Under the pieces are notes generated by a model, which did no database searches, was not told where the DNA came from, and was given only the letters and a program-made list of their open reading frames with translations. 18,673 nt of DNA from Thermoproteota archaeon (lineage in GTDB: Archaea; Thermoproteota; EX4484-205; JAAOZP01): assembly GCA_026414125.1 (NCBI GenBank), contig JAOAJQ010000005.1, positions 1 to 18,673 of the forward strand, given 5' to 3'. Position numbers and translations under genes: made by a program. Positions 14,101 through 18,673 of the stretch are shown here, piece by piece (within the stretch, counting starts at the first letter, position 1; each line of letters opens with the position of its first letter).

Positions 14101-16073
14101 GGCTTAAGGACTACCTGAACTCAGTCAGGGAAGGCGAGGAGCCGCTAAGCGCCCTGCTCAAGAGTTTAAAGTTCTCAGACGAGTACATCGGTAAAGCCCT
14201 AGACGTAGCCGGCGGTTTAAAGCTCAGCGAGGAAGCATTCCTAAGCCTCCTAAGAGCATACGGGGAAACAGTAGGGAGGCTGAGCGAGGAAGACCTAGAC
14301 ACGTTTCTTGAAAACATAGGGAAGATAGGCGGCAGAAGCAGGCAGTGCGCTGAGAACCTCCTACGCTGCATGCAAGAGGCTGAGGATGATGGGCTGGAGC
14401 AAGTCATCCTGAAGGTAATCCCAGAACTGGCTCAATTCAATGCAGAAAGCCTTGAAGAAATCGGGAGGGTGTTTAGTGACCTTAGGAATCAGGGTAAGGT
14501 AGTGCCAGAACTGCTTTACGTACTGGCTAACAAGCAAGTGAAAAGTGGAGATCAAGTAGAGATATTTAGGAGAATTGTTAAAGATTATTTGGACATTAAG
14601 GATGCTTATGGAATAAAGATTGCAGAGGTCTTTGTAAAGAGCATCCTCAATAAGCTGGAACTTACTGAAGTATGGGAATGGGCTGTTAAAAGTGGTGCAG
14701 AGATATTTACTGCAGAGTCAGATGCTGAATTGAAATTTATTGATGTAGATGGAGAAAAATATACGCTCGTTGTTAGCGATGATGGAAGCGTCTACGTTAG
14801 GCATAAGAGCATATATAACAAATATCTAGTCAAAGCGATTTATGATGAAATCATCAGAGATAAGAATGGAAGGACGATTGCCATAGTGAAATGCATTGAA
14901 CATGCTGAAGGAACTGCTAGGCTTGTCTTGGAAAGAAACATTCCCAATAATCCTATAGTATTCATAGACAATGAAGCAACTATATTGGGTAAAGCCAGTA
15001 GGATCATCGAAGTCGAGCAGGGGCAAACGAGCTTTGAAATTCGGAAGACCCTTCAGTTGATCTTAGGAACTGAGAGGTACGAAGCACTTAAAAACGACAT
15101 GGAGAACAAAATGGCTGTCATAGGGCTGGCTTACAGGAAGGAAGATAAGATAGATGTTATGTGGACTAGTAGAACTTTCCTAGAGCTAGAGGCAGCAGGC
15201 GGAGTTGACGAAATACTCGGAATCGCTATCGTAAGGGCAGAAGGTATAGGTTTCACTGGAGGTGCCACAACGTTAAGACTGAACGCGGTAGACGAAAAGA
15301 AGTTTCTCACTATCATCAGTGAGGGTATCGAGAGAAGGTTTGAGGTTAAGGCGGAATTCAGGAGGCCCCAGTATGGTGGTGCAACCTTAGACATACAATT
15401 TGACAGTGGGAGAAGAATCGGCTTCCGAATAGGTCTTGGCGAGCATAGTGGATATGTAGAGGTTTTACCGGCAGTAGGAAGAGGAGATAAATATGATATT
15501 CTTCCGAAAGACACAAGCATCGAGTTCTATGAAGAGTATCCAAGTTTAGGAGAAGAGAAGCAAAAGAATATTCTGATCTTTTTATGTAAGGAAGATAGTG
15601 AACTCAAAATACACGCATTGAGTCTTACAGACCCATATATTACAGCCAAGGAACTCGCAGATTTGAAGCATACTGTTGCAAAGCACTCTTGCATGAGGAG
15701 TCTTGGAAGTATAGGTATAAAGATTGTTGATACCGAATTTATTTTAGACTTAAAGGACGATGAGAAACTTATAACTGAAAGGGAATCTGTAATATTCGAT
15801 TTTATAGGCAAAATGGGTGAAGGAGACACAACCAATACGGTGGCTATTGAAGTAAAACATGGATATGAGGAGAACACCGATAGGTTAGTAAAAAATGCTG
15901 ACATCTATTTGCTTGTTACACGAAATCGAGGTTGGATTTTGGTCTACTATTTCTTTGACGAACCTAGAACTGGTGCAACGAAGAACCTGCTAAGTCGCCT
16001 AACAGAACTTGCGAGAATGTATCCGGGGAGCTTAAGAATTTATATCGAAGGGAAAGGTTGGATAGTGAAATGA
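11193..16073 (+). CDS. Giant exported polymorphic-toxin-like protein with C-terminal PD-(D/E)XK nuclease-like tip
   Basis: The 1626-aa protein starts with a signal peptide (about 1-29). Residues about 100-740 are beta-rich, with CARDB/Ig-like stretches (for example LSITLVNTGGQEATGVKL, about 385-402). Central hydrophobic segments follow (about 759-775, 780-802, 835-848, 890-910, 943-964). Residues 970-1110 are helical. From about residue 1110 the DNA drops from about 55% to about 30% GC. The last ~130 residues contain D1536 in IFDF and E1553-V-K1555 in VAIEVKHG, a D-x16-E-x-K pattern preceded by E1529/E1531. A helix and the strand IYLLVT follow, as in restriction-endonuclease folds. I infer a contact-delivered or released nuclease effector. 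A structural surface protein with a nuclease relic is possible. The ATG follows GGAG, and its stop overlaps the next gene. Confidence 0.75.
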   Translation: MIRRTLAIFLTASILTSHLGTALTLRVNAGETDALTALKVIEQELEKGKIPSGSITEANFIIPEGFPVELAKRLWLFIAQLVSTGCSRDEVSRAIVSANDTLQLPSRIRYELKNYTIIPKYGEARLIQSNDGSISVEIPYRVVDSRGKDVDADTVKYESNGTSLFHFLHRYPKRRTYLVRAIDPDGYALTFIDLKTGEVFNKTVRMNIGLFSNLAQGGFFESFIVAVPGHFEETREATGSQVREFKVLLPAHDPLVVDTSISQTRVKIGDVITVGAQIRNPQEAKDFKVLLGARFSDEKAFEAWAPPPAGFPQGSGCPVSYLYLRARKPGVYQVTIYFAFVEPKNLDVVFWNGEKTVTYVVTVLPEAPKLRVELEAHALAKFANLSITLVNTGGQEATGVKLFITGDVEEKQLDVGRVWHSWEGNVVTRLLSPIARVNVTAVYHDLDGKMLVNTALTTVSTTNFVTPEEWRTYLVEVPGYEETRKVFIPGCRAATHVKLYLARSNLAAPYASSFFKGLALIPVSPSGFTLTLENASSIAAVSQRIPEVRYMLLDVKPGFLCERVLREDEVKKLFHLGEDERLEPGRIPAGYEVKLLKEEVLNQSETVTVDDDLYERLKYNNWEDPDYKYEDTGAKKWDLNKAAARVSHGKTIELVYHPLLCQGELVKGVLVKNYAARETRYELEILQGPMVEASPENVMLSVPAYGSTPLNIIRLSSTYSPILIRMRCGSRIVASLWVYTGGRVPEFWRGFWDGINEKLPGIIITTTLMIVLAAPTGGGSLLACVKKLLASGVIPALMIGGAALNAREFLEAHSAYVKMDEAAEILEGFSQRAAYVGYMGFYAFLQGVKQSIKENQALILGETGLDLVGDFTIRDVLTAFGKERANEYERGRAVGRLVGAAASFASYTSIHYRFLSDGPRLLSWSGKIKEFMKGVYKWVTPPIWDLGVIAGRLAAGEIAASLAFSEQSRRLKDYLNSVREGEEPLSALLKSLKFSDEYIGKALDVAGGLKLSEEAFLSLLRAYGETVGRLSEEDLDTFLENIGKIGGRSRQCAENLLRCMQEAEDDGLEQVILKVIPELAQFNAESLEEIGRVFSDLRNQGKVVPELLYVLANKQVKSGDQVEIFRRIVKDYLDIKDAYGIKIAEVFVKSILNKLELTEVWEWAVKSGAEIFTAESDAELKFIDVDGEKYTLVVSDDGSVYVRHKSIYNKYLVKAIYDEIIRDKNGRTIAIVKCIEHAEGTARLVLERNIPNNPIVFIDNEATILGKASRIIEVEQGQTSFEIRKTLQLILGTERYEALKNDMENKMAVIGLAYRKEDKIDVMWTSRTFLELEAAGGVDEILGIAIVRAEGIGFTGGATTLRLNAVDEKKFLTIISEGIERRFEVKAEFRRPQYGGATLDIQFDSGRRIGFRIGLGEHSGYVEVLPAVGRGDKYDILPKDTSIEFYEEYPSLGEEKQKNILIFLCKEDSELKIHALSLTDPYITAKELADLKHTVAKHSCMRSLGSIGIKIVDTEFILDLKDDEKLITERESVIFDFIGKMGEGDTTNTVAIEVKHGYEENTDRLVKNADIYLLVTRNRGWILVYYFFDEPRTGATKNLLSRLTELARMYPGSLRIYIEGKGWIVK
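14520..16073 (+). other. Low-GC exchangeable C-terminal module of the giant protein
   Basis: Hand counts on 60-base lines give 33/60 GC at 14221 and 30/60 at 14461, then 21/60 at 14521, 19/60 at 14581, 18/60 at 14701, 19/60 at 15541 and 17/60 at 15721. The reading frame is unbroken across the change. It encodes about residues 1110-1626: an uncharacterised part (1110-1500) plus the nuclease-like tip. This is the pattern expected of a horizontally exchanged toxin tip on a conserved delivery protein. Confidence 0.65.
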
Positions 16074-16678
16074 CACAATGGGGTCTAGTGATAAGGATTT
16101 CAAGTAAAGCCTCGCCCGAAGCCACTAGGGAGCTTAAGGGACTTAAATGGTTGGATTTCGGTTGGGAGAGCATAGAAATTATGATGATGAAAGGCTTAAG
16201 GTATTTACCGACAATCGTGTATACTGCGAGCAGGATAGATGTTTCCAATCGGTTCTGCGTATGGACCCCAACCCTCTTACATGAGAGGCTGTCTCAGCAA
16301 TACACCCAAGAGATTGAAAGGACATTTAACTTTTTGAGTCAGAGAGTTAGAGTCTGGATAATCAGAAGCTCTGAGAAACCGGACTTCGCGAGATGGCCAT
16401 GTGAAATCCTTGATCTAAAGGAGGTTCAGGACGAGATAAGCTGGCTTGCGATACATGACCTGATGTCGAAAGACAATCCGAAGGACAGGGAGATCGCCAA
16501 GATAATAGCCTCAAGGCTTTATTGGGGCAGAGAGCTGACGTTTGAAGAGAAGATAGATGACGTGATAGACGATGAGAATCATTTTGGAAAACGGTTTGCC
16601 GATTTCTTCTCGAGGGCTACTGAGATTCATAGGAAGTATCCGAAGAGCAGGTTTTGGTTTTACGCTGTTTTCGAGTAG
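16070..16678 (+). CDS. Candidate immunity protein for the nuclease tip
   Basis: No known family is recognised. The start chosen is ATG 16070, which overlaps the stop of the giant gene as ATGA and follows GGAAAGG (16051-16057). A TTG 12 nt upstream in the same frame is less likely. The 202-aa product has no signal peptide or membrane helix. It begins with beta-rich sequence (MTQWGLVIRISS, WLDFGWESIEIMM), then has a helical middle (LLHERLSQQYTQEIERTFNFL) and an acidic patch IDDVIDDE near the end. A small cytosolic protein coupled to the end of a large toxin-like gene is the standard position of an immunity gene, so the role is inferred from position only. A toxin-associated chaperone is an alternative. 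Confidence 0.6.
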   Translation: MTQWGLVIRISSKASPEATRELKGLKWLDFGWESIEIMMMKGLRYLPTIVYTASRIDVSNRFCVWTPTLLHERLSQQYTQEIERTFNFLSQRVRVWIIRSSEKPDFARWPCEILDLKEVQDEISWLAIHDLMSKDNPKDREIAKIIASRLYWGRELTFEEKIDDVIDDENHFGKRFADFFSRATEIHRKYPKSRFWFYAVFE

Positions 16679-16699
16679 GCATTGTATAATTCCTAAGTA

Positions 16700-17150
16700 C
16701 TATTGTAGCTTTTAAACAGAATGACCTTGTTGATGATCTGAAGGAAGGTAAGTGTATCATGGAGCAAAATGAATTAGGAAAGGTATGTTTTGTTTTCTGC
16801 ATTTTTCCTTTAAACATATGTATGAACTGAGCATAGCTTCCCTAGCGTGCGAGAGAATATGGGGGAAGCCTATCGAGGGTCTAAAAAATACCTTCAGACA
16901 GCAAGGGTTGAAGCATGAGGAAATAGACAAGACGGATTTGCTTAACATTGGTGATGAAGAGTTTCCAGAAGACAGTTAGGATGAAATCGCCAGGAGCCTG
17001 TTAAACAACGATGCGAGTTGTTGAAGTTAACGAGTTGGAAAGCTATCTATCGTAAGAATGGAAGCTCGTAGCAGCCCTGCCAATAACAAGGCTATAGCAA
17101 GGGTTCAGCCCAATCAGCCTCCTCTACACCCATCTAGAATACTGTCGTTT
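16700..17150 (+). pseudogene. Decayed coding remnant(s), frameshifted
   Basis: No intact gene fits here, but coherent protein pieces follow one another in different frames. They are VAFKQNDLVDDLKEGK leading into MEQNELGKVCFVF (about 16706-16797, stop near 16828), then MYELSIASLACERIWG and HEEIDKTDLLNIGDEEF (to TAG at 16979), then DEIARSLLNNDASC in the same frame after that stop. Next is MRVVEVNELESYLS (from about 17011, stop TAA near 17055), EWKLVAALP, and after a one-base shift NNKAIARVQP. The last part resembles the common archaeal tail motif 'YL..GW..VA.LP.GK..V'. It may be an old toxin/immunity cassette or a mobile-element relic; the origin is not resolved. Confidence 0.45.
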
Positions 17151-17170
17151 AAACAGGTTTGGAGGAAGAC

Positions 17171-17177
17171 TTATATT
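17171..17177 (+). promoter_or_regulatory. TATA box of the toxin-antitoxin pair
   Basis: TTATATT lies about 30 nt before the ATG at 17204, predicting a start within a few bases of that ATG. This supports 17204 over the TTG at 17159, which lies upstream of the box. Confidence 0.5.
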
Positions 17178-17203
17178 CTTCTAATAATCCACCGTTCTCC
17201 CGA

Positions 17204-17407
17204 ATGAGCGAAGTAACTCTGGAAACGATATATAAGGAAGTGAGGGATCTTAAAATGCTTATTGATTCTCTCGCTGAGACTATTGAGATAATTTCCAACC
17301 CTAAGGAGCTTAAGGGAATCAGGAGAGGATTGAGTGATTTAAAGAGAGGCAGAACCAGGAGCTGGAGCGAGTTCGAGCAGGAGTTAAGGAAAGAGGGAAA
17401 GCTCTAG
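17204..17407 (+). CDS. RelB-type antitoxin
   Basis: This is a 67-aa protein whose N-terminal helix looks coiled (about 1-28, LETIYKEVRDLKMLIDSLAE). A basic middle (KELKGIRRGLSDLKRGR) and a C-terminal toxin-binding-like segment SWSEFEQELRKEGKL follow. Short helical antitoxins of this plan precede RelE toxins in many archaea. They neutralise the toxin by wrapping it and usually repress their own operon. The stop TAG shares one base with the GTG start of the toxin (TAGTG), so translation is coupled. The ATG start was chosen because the longer TTG version would begin upstream of the likely TATA box. Confidence 0.75.
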   Translation: MSEVTLETIYKEVRDLKMLIDSLAETIEIISNPKELKGIRRGLSDLKRGRTRSWSEFEQELRKEGKL

Positions 17408-17667
17408 TGGAGACACGCTACGAGCTCGAGGTAACTAGACATTTTGAAAGACTTTTCAGAAAGCTTAATCCTGAGACTGCGAGAAGAATAAGGGATAGGA
17501 TTTTAGAATTGAGAACTAATCCTTATGCTAATAAGCCTCTAACAGGCCAATTGTCAGGCTTAAGGAGCCTGAGAATCGGAGACCATAGAGTATTGTACAT
17601 CGTTGACGAGGAAAACAAAAAAGTTACTCTAATCCACATAGAACACAGGCGTGCAGTATACAGATAA
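17407..17667 (+). CDS. RelE/ParE-superfamily toxin
   Basis: The 86-aa product has the RelE fold order: strand YELEVTRHFERLFRKL, helix NPETARRIRDRILELR, the signature NPYANKPLTGQLSGLRSLRIGD, then HRVLYIVDEENKKVTLIHIEHRRAVY. Candidate catalytic or RNA-contacting residues are R53, R56, R61, R81, R82 and Y85. The length and motif spacing are normal for the archaeal ribosome-dependent mRNA interferases, though a ParE-like activity cannot be excluded from sequence. The start is GTG, overlapping the antitoxin stop by one base. It sits downstream of decayed sequence, in keeping with the mobile nature of such pairs. Confidence 0.88.
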   Translation: METRYELEVTRHFERLFRKLNPETARRIRDRILELRTNPYANKPLTGQLSGLRSLRIGDHRVLYIVDEENKKVTLIHIEHRRAVYR

Positions 17668-18056
17668 ACAGTTGGAATAGTCCAAGCATGGTTAAAAACT
17701 ATTCTAAAATTATTCTCATACGTCTTTCACCTCTATTTTCAGATATCTCGTTGTCAAAAGAAAAAGAAAGACAGATGGCAATCCAAAAACCCTGAATACT
17801 AATCCTCCTTCCGTCTAGCCTTATCCCCCAATATCTTTCTACCCCTATAAGCTTACGGTGTCCCCATATCTCTCTGAAGCAGAGCCGTTAGCTGACCCCA
17901 AGGGTCAAACCCTTCCGAAAAGCTTTAACTTTGAAAACCGGCATAAGATGCTGACTTAAAGAATAAGAAGTATTGCATAAATCCTCCTCATTTCCCGTTT
18001 CCGACTCATCCAACTTTTAAAGCTCCAACACGTTTACACGCGTCTCAAAAAGTAAA
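17668..18056. other. C-rich spacer with two alternative hairpins
   Basis: No gene is seen in this stretch. The plus strand is C-rich: about 85 C against 42 G over 17761-18060 by hand count. Small inverted repeats occur at 17872-17884 (CTCTG-AAG-CAGAG), 17893-17907 (TGACCC-CAA-GGGTCA) and 17900-17914 (AAGGGT-CAA-ACCCTT). The last two share bases and exclude each other. It could hold a small RNA or an S30e leader element, but there is no sequence match to a known RNA class that I can make. Confidence 0.4.
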
Positions 18057-18059
18057 GAC

Positions 18060-18067
18060 TTAAAAAC
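18060..18067 (+). promoter_or_regulatory. TATA-like box of the S30e gene
   Basis: TTAAAAAC within GACTTAAAAACACC predicts a transcript start near 18089, leaving a short leader that contains the GAGAGGTG ribosome binding site (18101-18108). Confidence 0.45.
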
Positions 18068-18117
18068 ACCCGCTGCGTAAGTATAGTGGACAAAAACATA
18101 GAGAGGTGTCGATGGGA

Positions 18118-18291
18118 ATGGTAACCCACGGAAATATTACACTTGCGGGAAAAGTTCGTAGTCTTACTCCTAGGGTTGCTGGTCGTGAGCGTGTTCCTGA
18201 TATGCCGCGTAGGAGGGTTAGGAGTATTTATCGTAAGAGGGTTGTTTTGAATCGTCAGCCGGGTCAGATTTGGAAGCAGATGCGTGTTTAG
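18118..18291 (+). CDS. rps30e: Small-subunit ribosomal protein S30e
   Basis: This 57-aa basic protein matches archaeal S30e: THGNITLAGKVRSLTPRV at the N-terminus corresponds to the family's 'HGSLTKAGKVR..TPK', the middle is arginine-rich (RRRVRSIYRKRVV), and the end is QPGQIWKQMRV. It is a component of the 30S head region. Starts at GTG 18106, ATG 18112 and ATG 18118 are possible. ATG 18118 is preferred because the GAGGTG (18103-18108) is 9 nt away and the product then begins at the usual place. Codon use differs from the other genes here: CGT, GTT and CCT are common, and the plus strand turns G/T-rich within this gene. Confidence 0.92.
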   Translation: MVTHGNITLAGKVRSLTPRVAGRERVPDMPRRRVRSIYRKRVVLNRQPGQIWKQMRV

Positions 18292-18308
18292 TTTGTTAGA
18301 TATTTAGG

Positions 18309-18322
18309 TTTTTATTTTTTTT
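18309..18322 (+). terminator. Poly-T terminator after S30e
   Basis: A run of five T, one A and eight T lies 18 nt after the S30e stop. T tracts without an obligatory hairpin end transcription in archaea. Confidence 0.7.
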
Positions 18323-18347
18323 ATCTGTGTTGTATCGTTTTCTTTGA

Positions 18348-18563
18348 ATGTTTTTGGATAGTTTTGATCGTGTTTCCAATATTTGCCTGTATCGTTTTCT
18401 GTCTTTTTATTGCGTTGTTGGAGGGGGATGGTTATTGTGCGCTTGCTTAGGGGCTGCCGGCTTGTTACTATTCTTGACGGCTTGGGTTGATGGGGCTGGG
18501 GGAGTTGTAAAGCGGGGTTTGGAAGCTGGGGCTTATCGCGTAATTCTTTATATGGTGGTGTAG
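18348..18563 (+). other. G/T-rich stretch with a doubtful 71-codon ORF
   Basis: The ORF would start at ATG 18348 and encode a hydrophobic, cysteine- and tryptophan-rich peptide (for example GGGWLLCACLGAAGLLLFLT). It has no ribosome binding site and no TATA box at the right distance, lies just after a terminator, and no family is recognised. I see no other gene between 18323 and 18575. The extreme G over C bias on the plus strand is noted separately. Confidence 0.2.
18547..18553 (+). promoter_or_regulatory. TATA-like box for the edge gene
   Basis: TTTATAT lies about 26 nt before the GTG at 18576, the distance expected for a leaderless transcript. Confidence 0.35.
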
Positions 18564-18575
18564 CTATGGTGCTGC

Positions 18576-18673
18576 GTGGAGGATCTAAGCAGGGTGGGGG
18601 TGGCGCTCGGGAAGGCTTTGAAGTTTATGGAAGGTCATAGGAGTCCTGACGGTCTTTGGTCTGATTTTTTAAC
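18576..18673 (+). CDS. Squalene/terpene-cyclase-type alpha-toroid protein (5' end only)
   Basis: Only about 32 codons are visible. From GTG 18576 the frame reads a helix (VGVALGKALKFMEGH) followed by RSPDGLWSDFL, which matches the 'R.PDG.W.DF' opening seen in prenyltransferase/squalene-oxidase-repeat proteins. These are barrels of inner and outer helices that include terpene cyclases and related natural-product enzymes. An in-frame TAG lies 15 nt upstream of the GTG, so the start must be here or further in; a TATA-like box supports the GTG. The rest lies outside the window, so catalytic motifs cannot be checked. It has the same strongly G-rich plus strand as the preceding 400 bases. Confidence 0.5.
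   Translation, partial: MEDLSRVGVALGKALKFMEGHRSPDGLWSDFL

Noticed and set aside
15131..15904. Minus-strand ORFs of 125-129 codons inside the giant gene
   Set aside because: They are shadows of the low-GC module; the plus frame is continuous and carries the nuclease-like motif.
16058..16069. TTG start adding four residues to the candidate immunity protein
   Set aside because: ATG 16070 forms the ATGA overlap used elsewhere in the operon and has GGAAAGG at a good distance; the TTG follows it too closely.
16785..16979. 64-codon ORF as an intact small gene
   Set aside because: It has no ribosome binding site or promoter at the right place, and neighbouring frames continue the same protein-like sequence, so a remnant fits better.
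17159..17203. TTG start extending the antitoxin by 15 residues
   Set aside because: The TATA-like box at 17171-17177 would lie inside the coding part; ATG 17204 gives normal antitoxin length.
17880..17920. tRNA-like T-arm (AAGGGTCAAACCCTT)
   Set aside because: No acceptor stem, anticodon arm or conserved GGTTCGAAT-type loop can be fitted around it.
18106..18117. Upstream GTG/ATG starts for S30e
   Set aside because: GTG 18106 is inside the ribosome binding site and ATG 18112 is only 3 nt from it; ATG 18118 matches the family N-terminus.
1..18673. CRISPR array or insertion sequence with terminal repeats
   Set aside because: No regularly spaced direct repeats and no transposase with flanking inverted repeats were seen in the window.

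Overview
The window looks like chromosomal DNA of an archaeon, most likely a thermophilic member of the TACK group (Thermoproteota and relatives). The evidence is an eukaryote-type ribosomal protein S30e at the right, an adjacent nurA-herA pair, TATA-like boxes about 25-30 nt upstream of leaderless or nearly leaderless starts, and coding DNA rich in AGG, AGA and ATA codons. S30e is typical of TACK and Asgard archaea and largely missing from Euryarchaeota. I cannot name a genus.

Left part (1-6232), all on the minus strand. A large secreted DNRLRE/Ig-like surface protein runs off the left edge. Next come a DHH-family phosphoesterase, the end-resection nuclease NurA and the hexameric translocase HerA (nurA and herA are 4 nt apart). 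The last gene encodes a winged-helix regulator with two C-terminal membrane helices. The DHH gene and herA each have their own TATA box.

Middle (6233-16678). A 340-bp divergent region carries two tandem operator-like palindromes (TTTACC/GGTAAA arms, 21 bp apart), more scattered half-sites and a separate 18-bp perfect palindrome. From it a tight six-gene operon runs rightwards. It encodes a membrane protein with a degenerate P-loop domain, a HerA-like pseudo-ATPase that has lost both Walker motifs, an intact KaiC/RadB-like RecA-fold ATPase, a secreted coiled-coil protein with a C-terminal anchor, a 1626-aa exported protein, and a small cytosolic protein overlapping its end by 4 bp. The giant protein has a signal peptide, beta-rich ectodomains, central membrane helices and a C-terminal D-x16-E-x-K nuclease-like motif. 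Its last ~517 codons switch abruptly from about 55% to about 30% GC. I read this as a polymorphic-toxin-like effector with an exchangeable tip and an immunity candidate, linked to a set of mostly dead ATPases. This is the most likely new system here.

Right part (16679-18673). A decayed coding remnant is followed by an intact RelB/RelE-type toxin-antitoxin pair, a C-rich 450-bp spacer with alternative hairpins, and S30e with a poly-T terminator. At the very edge is the start of a gene whose product resembles squalene/terpene cyclase-type alpha-toroid proteins. The plus strand flips from C-rich to strongly G-rich near 18,100.
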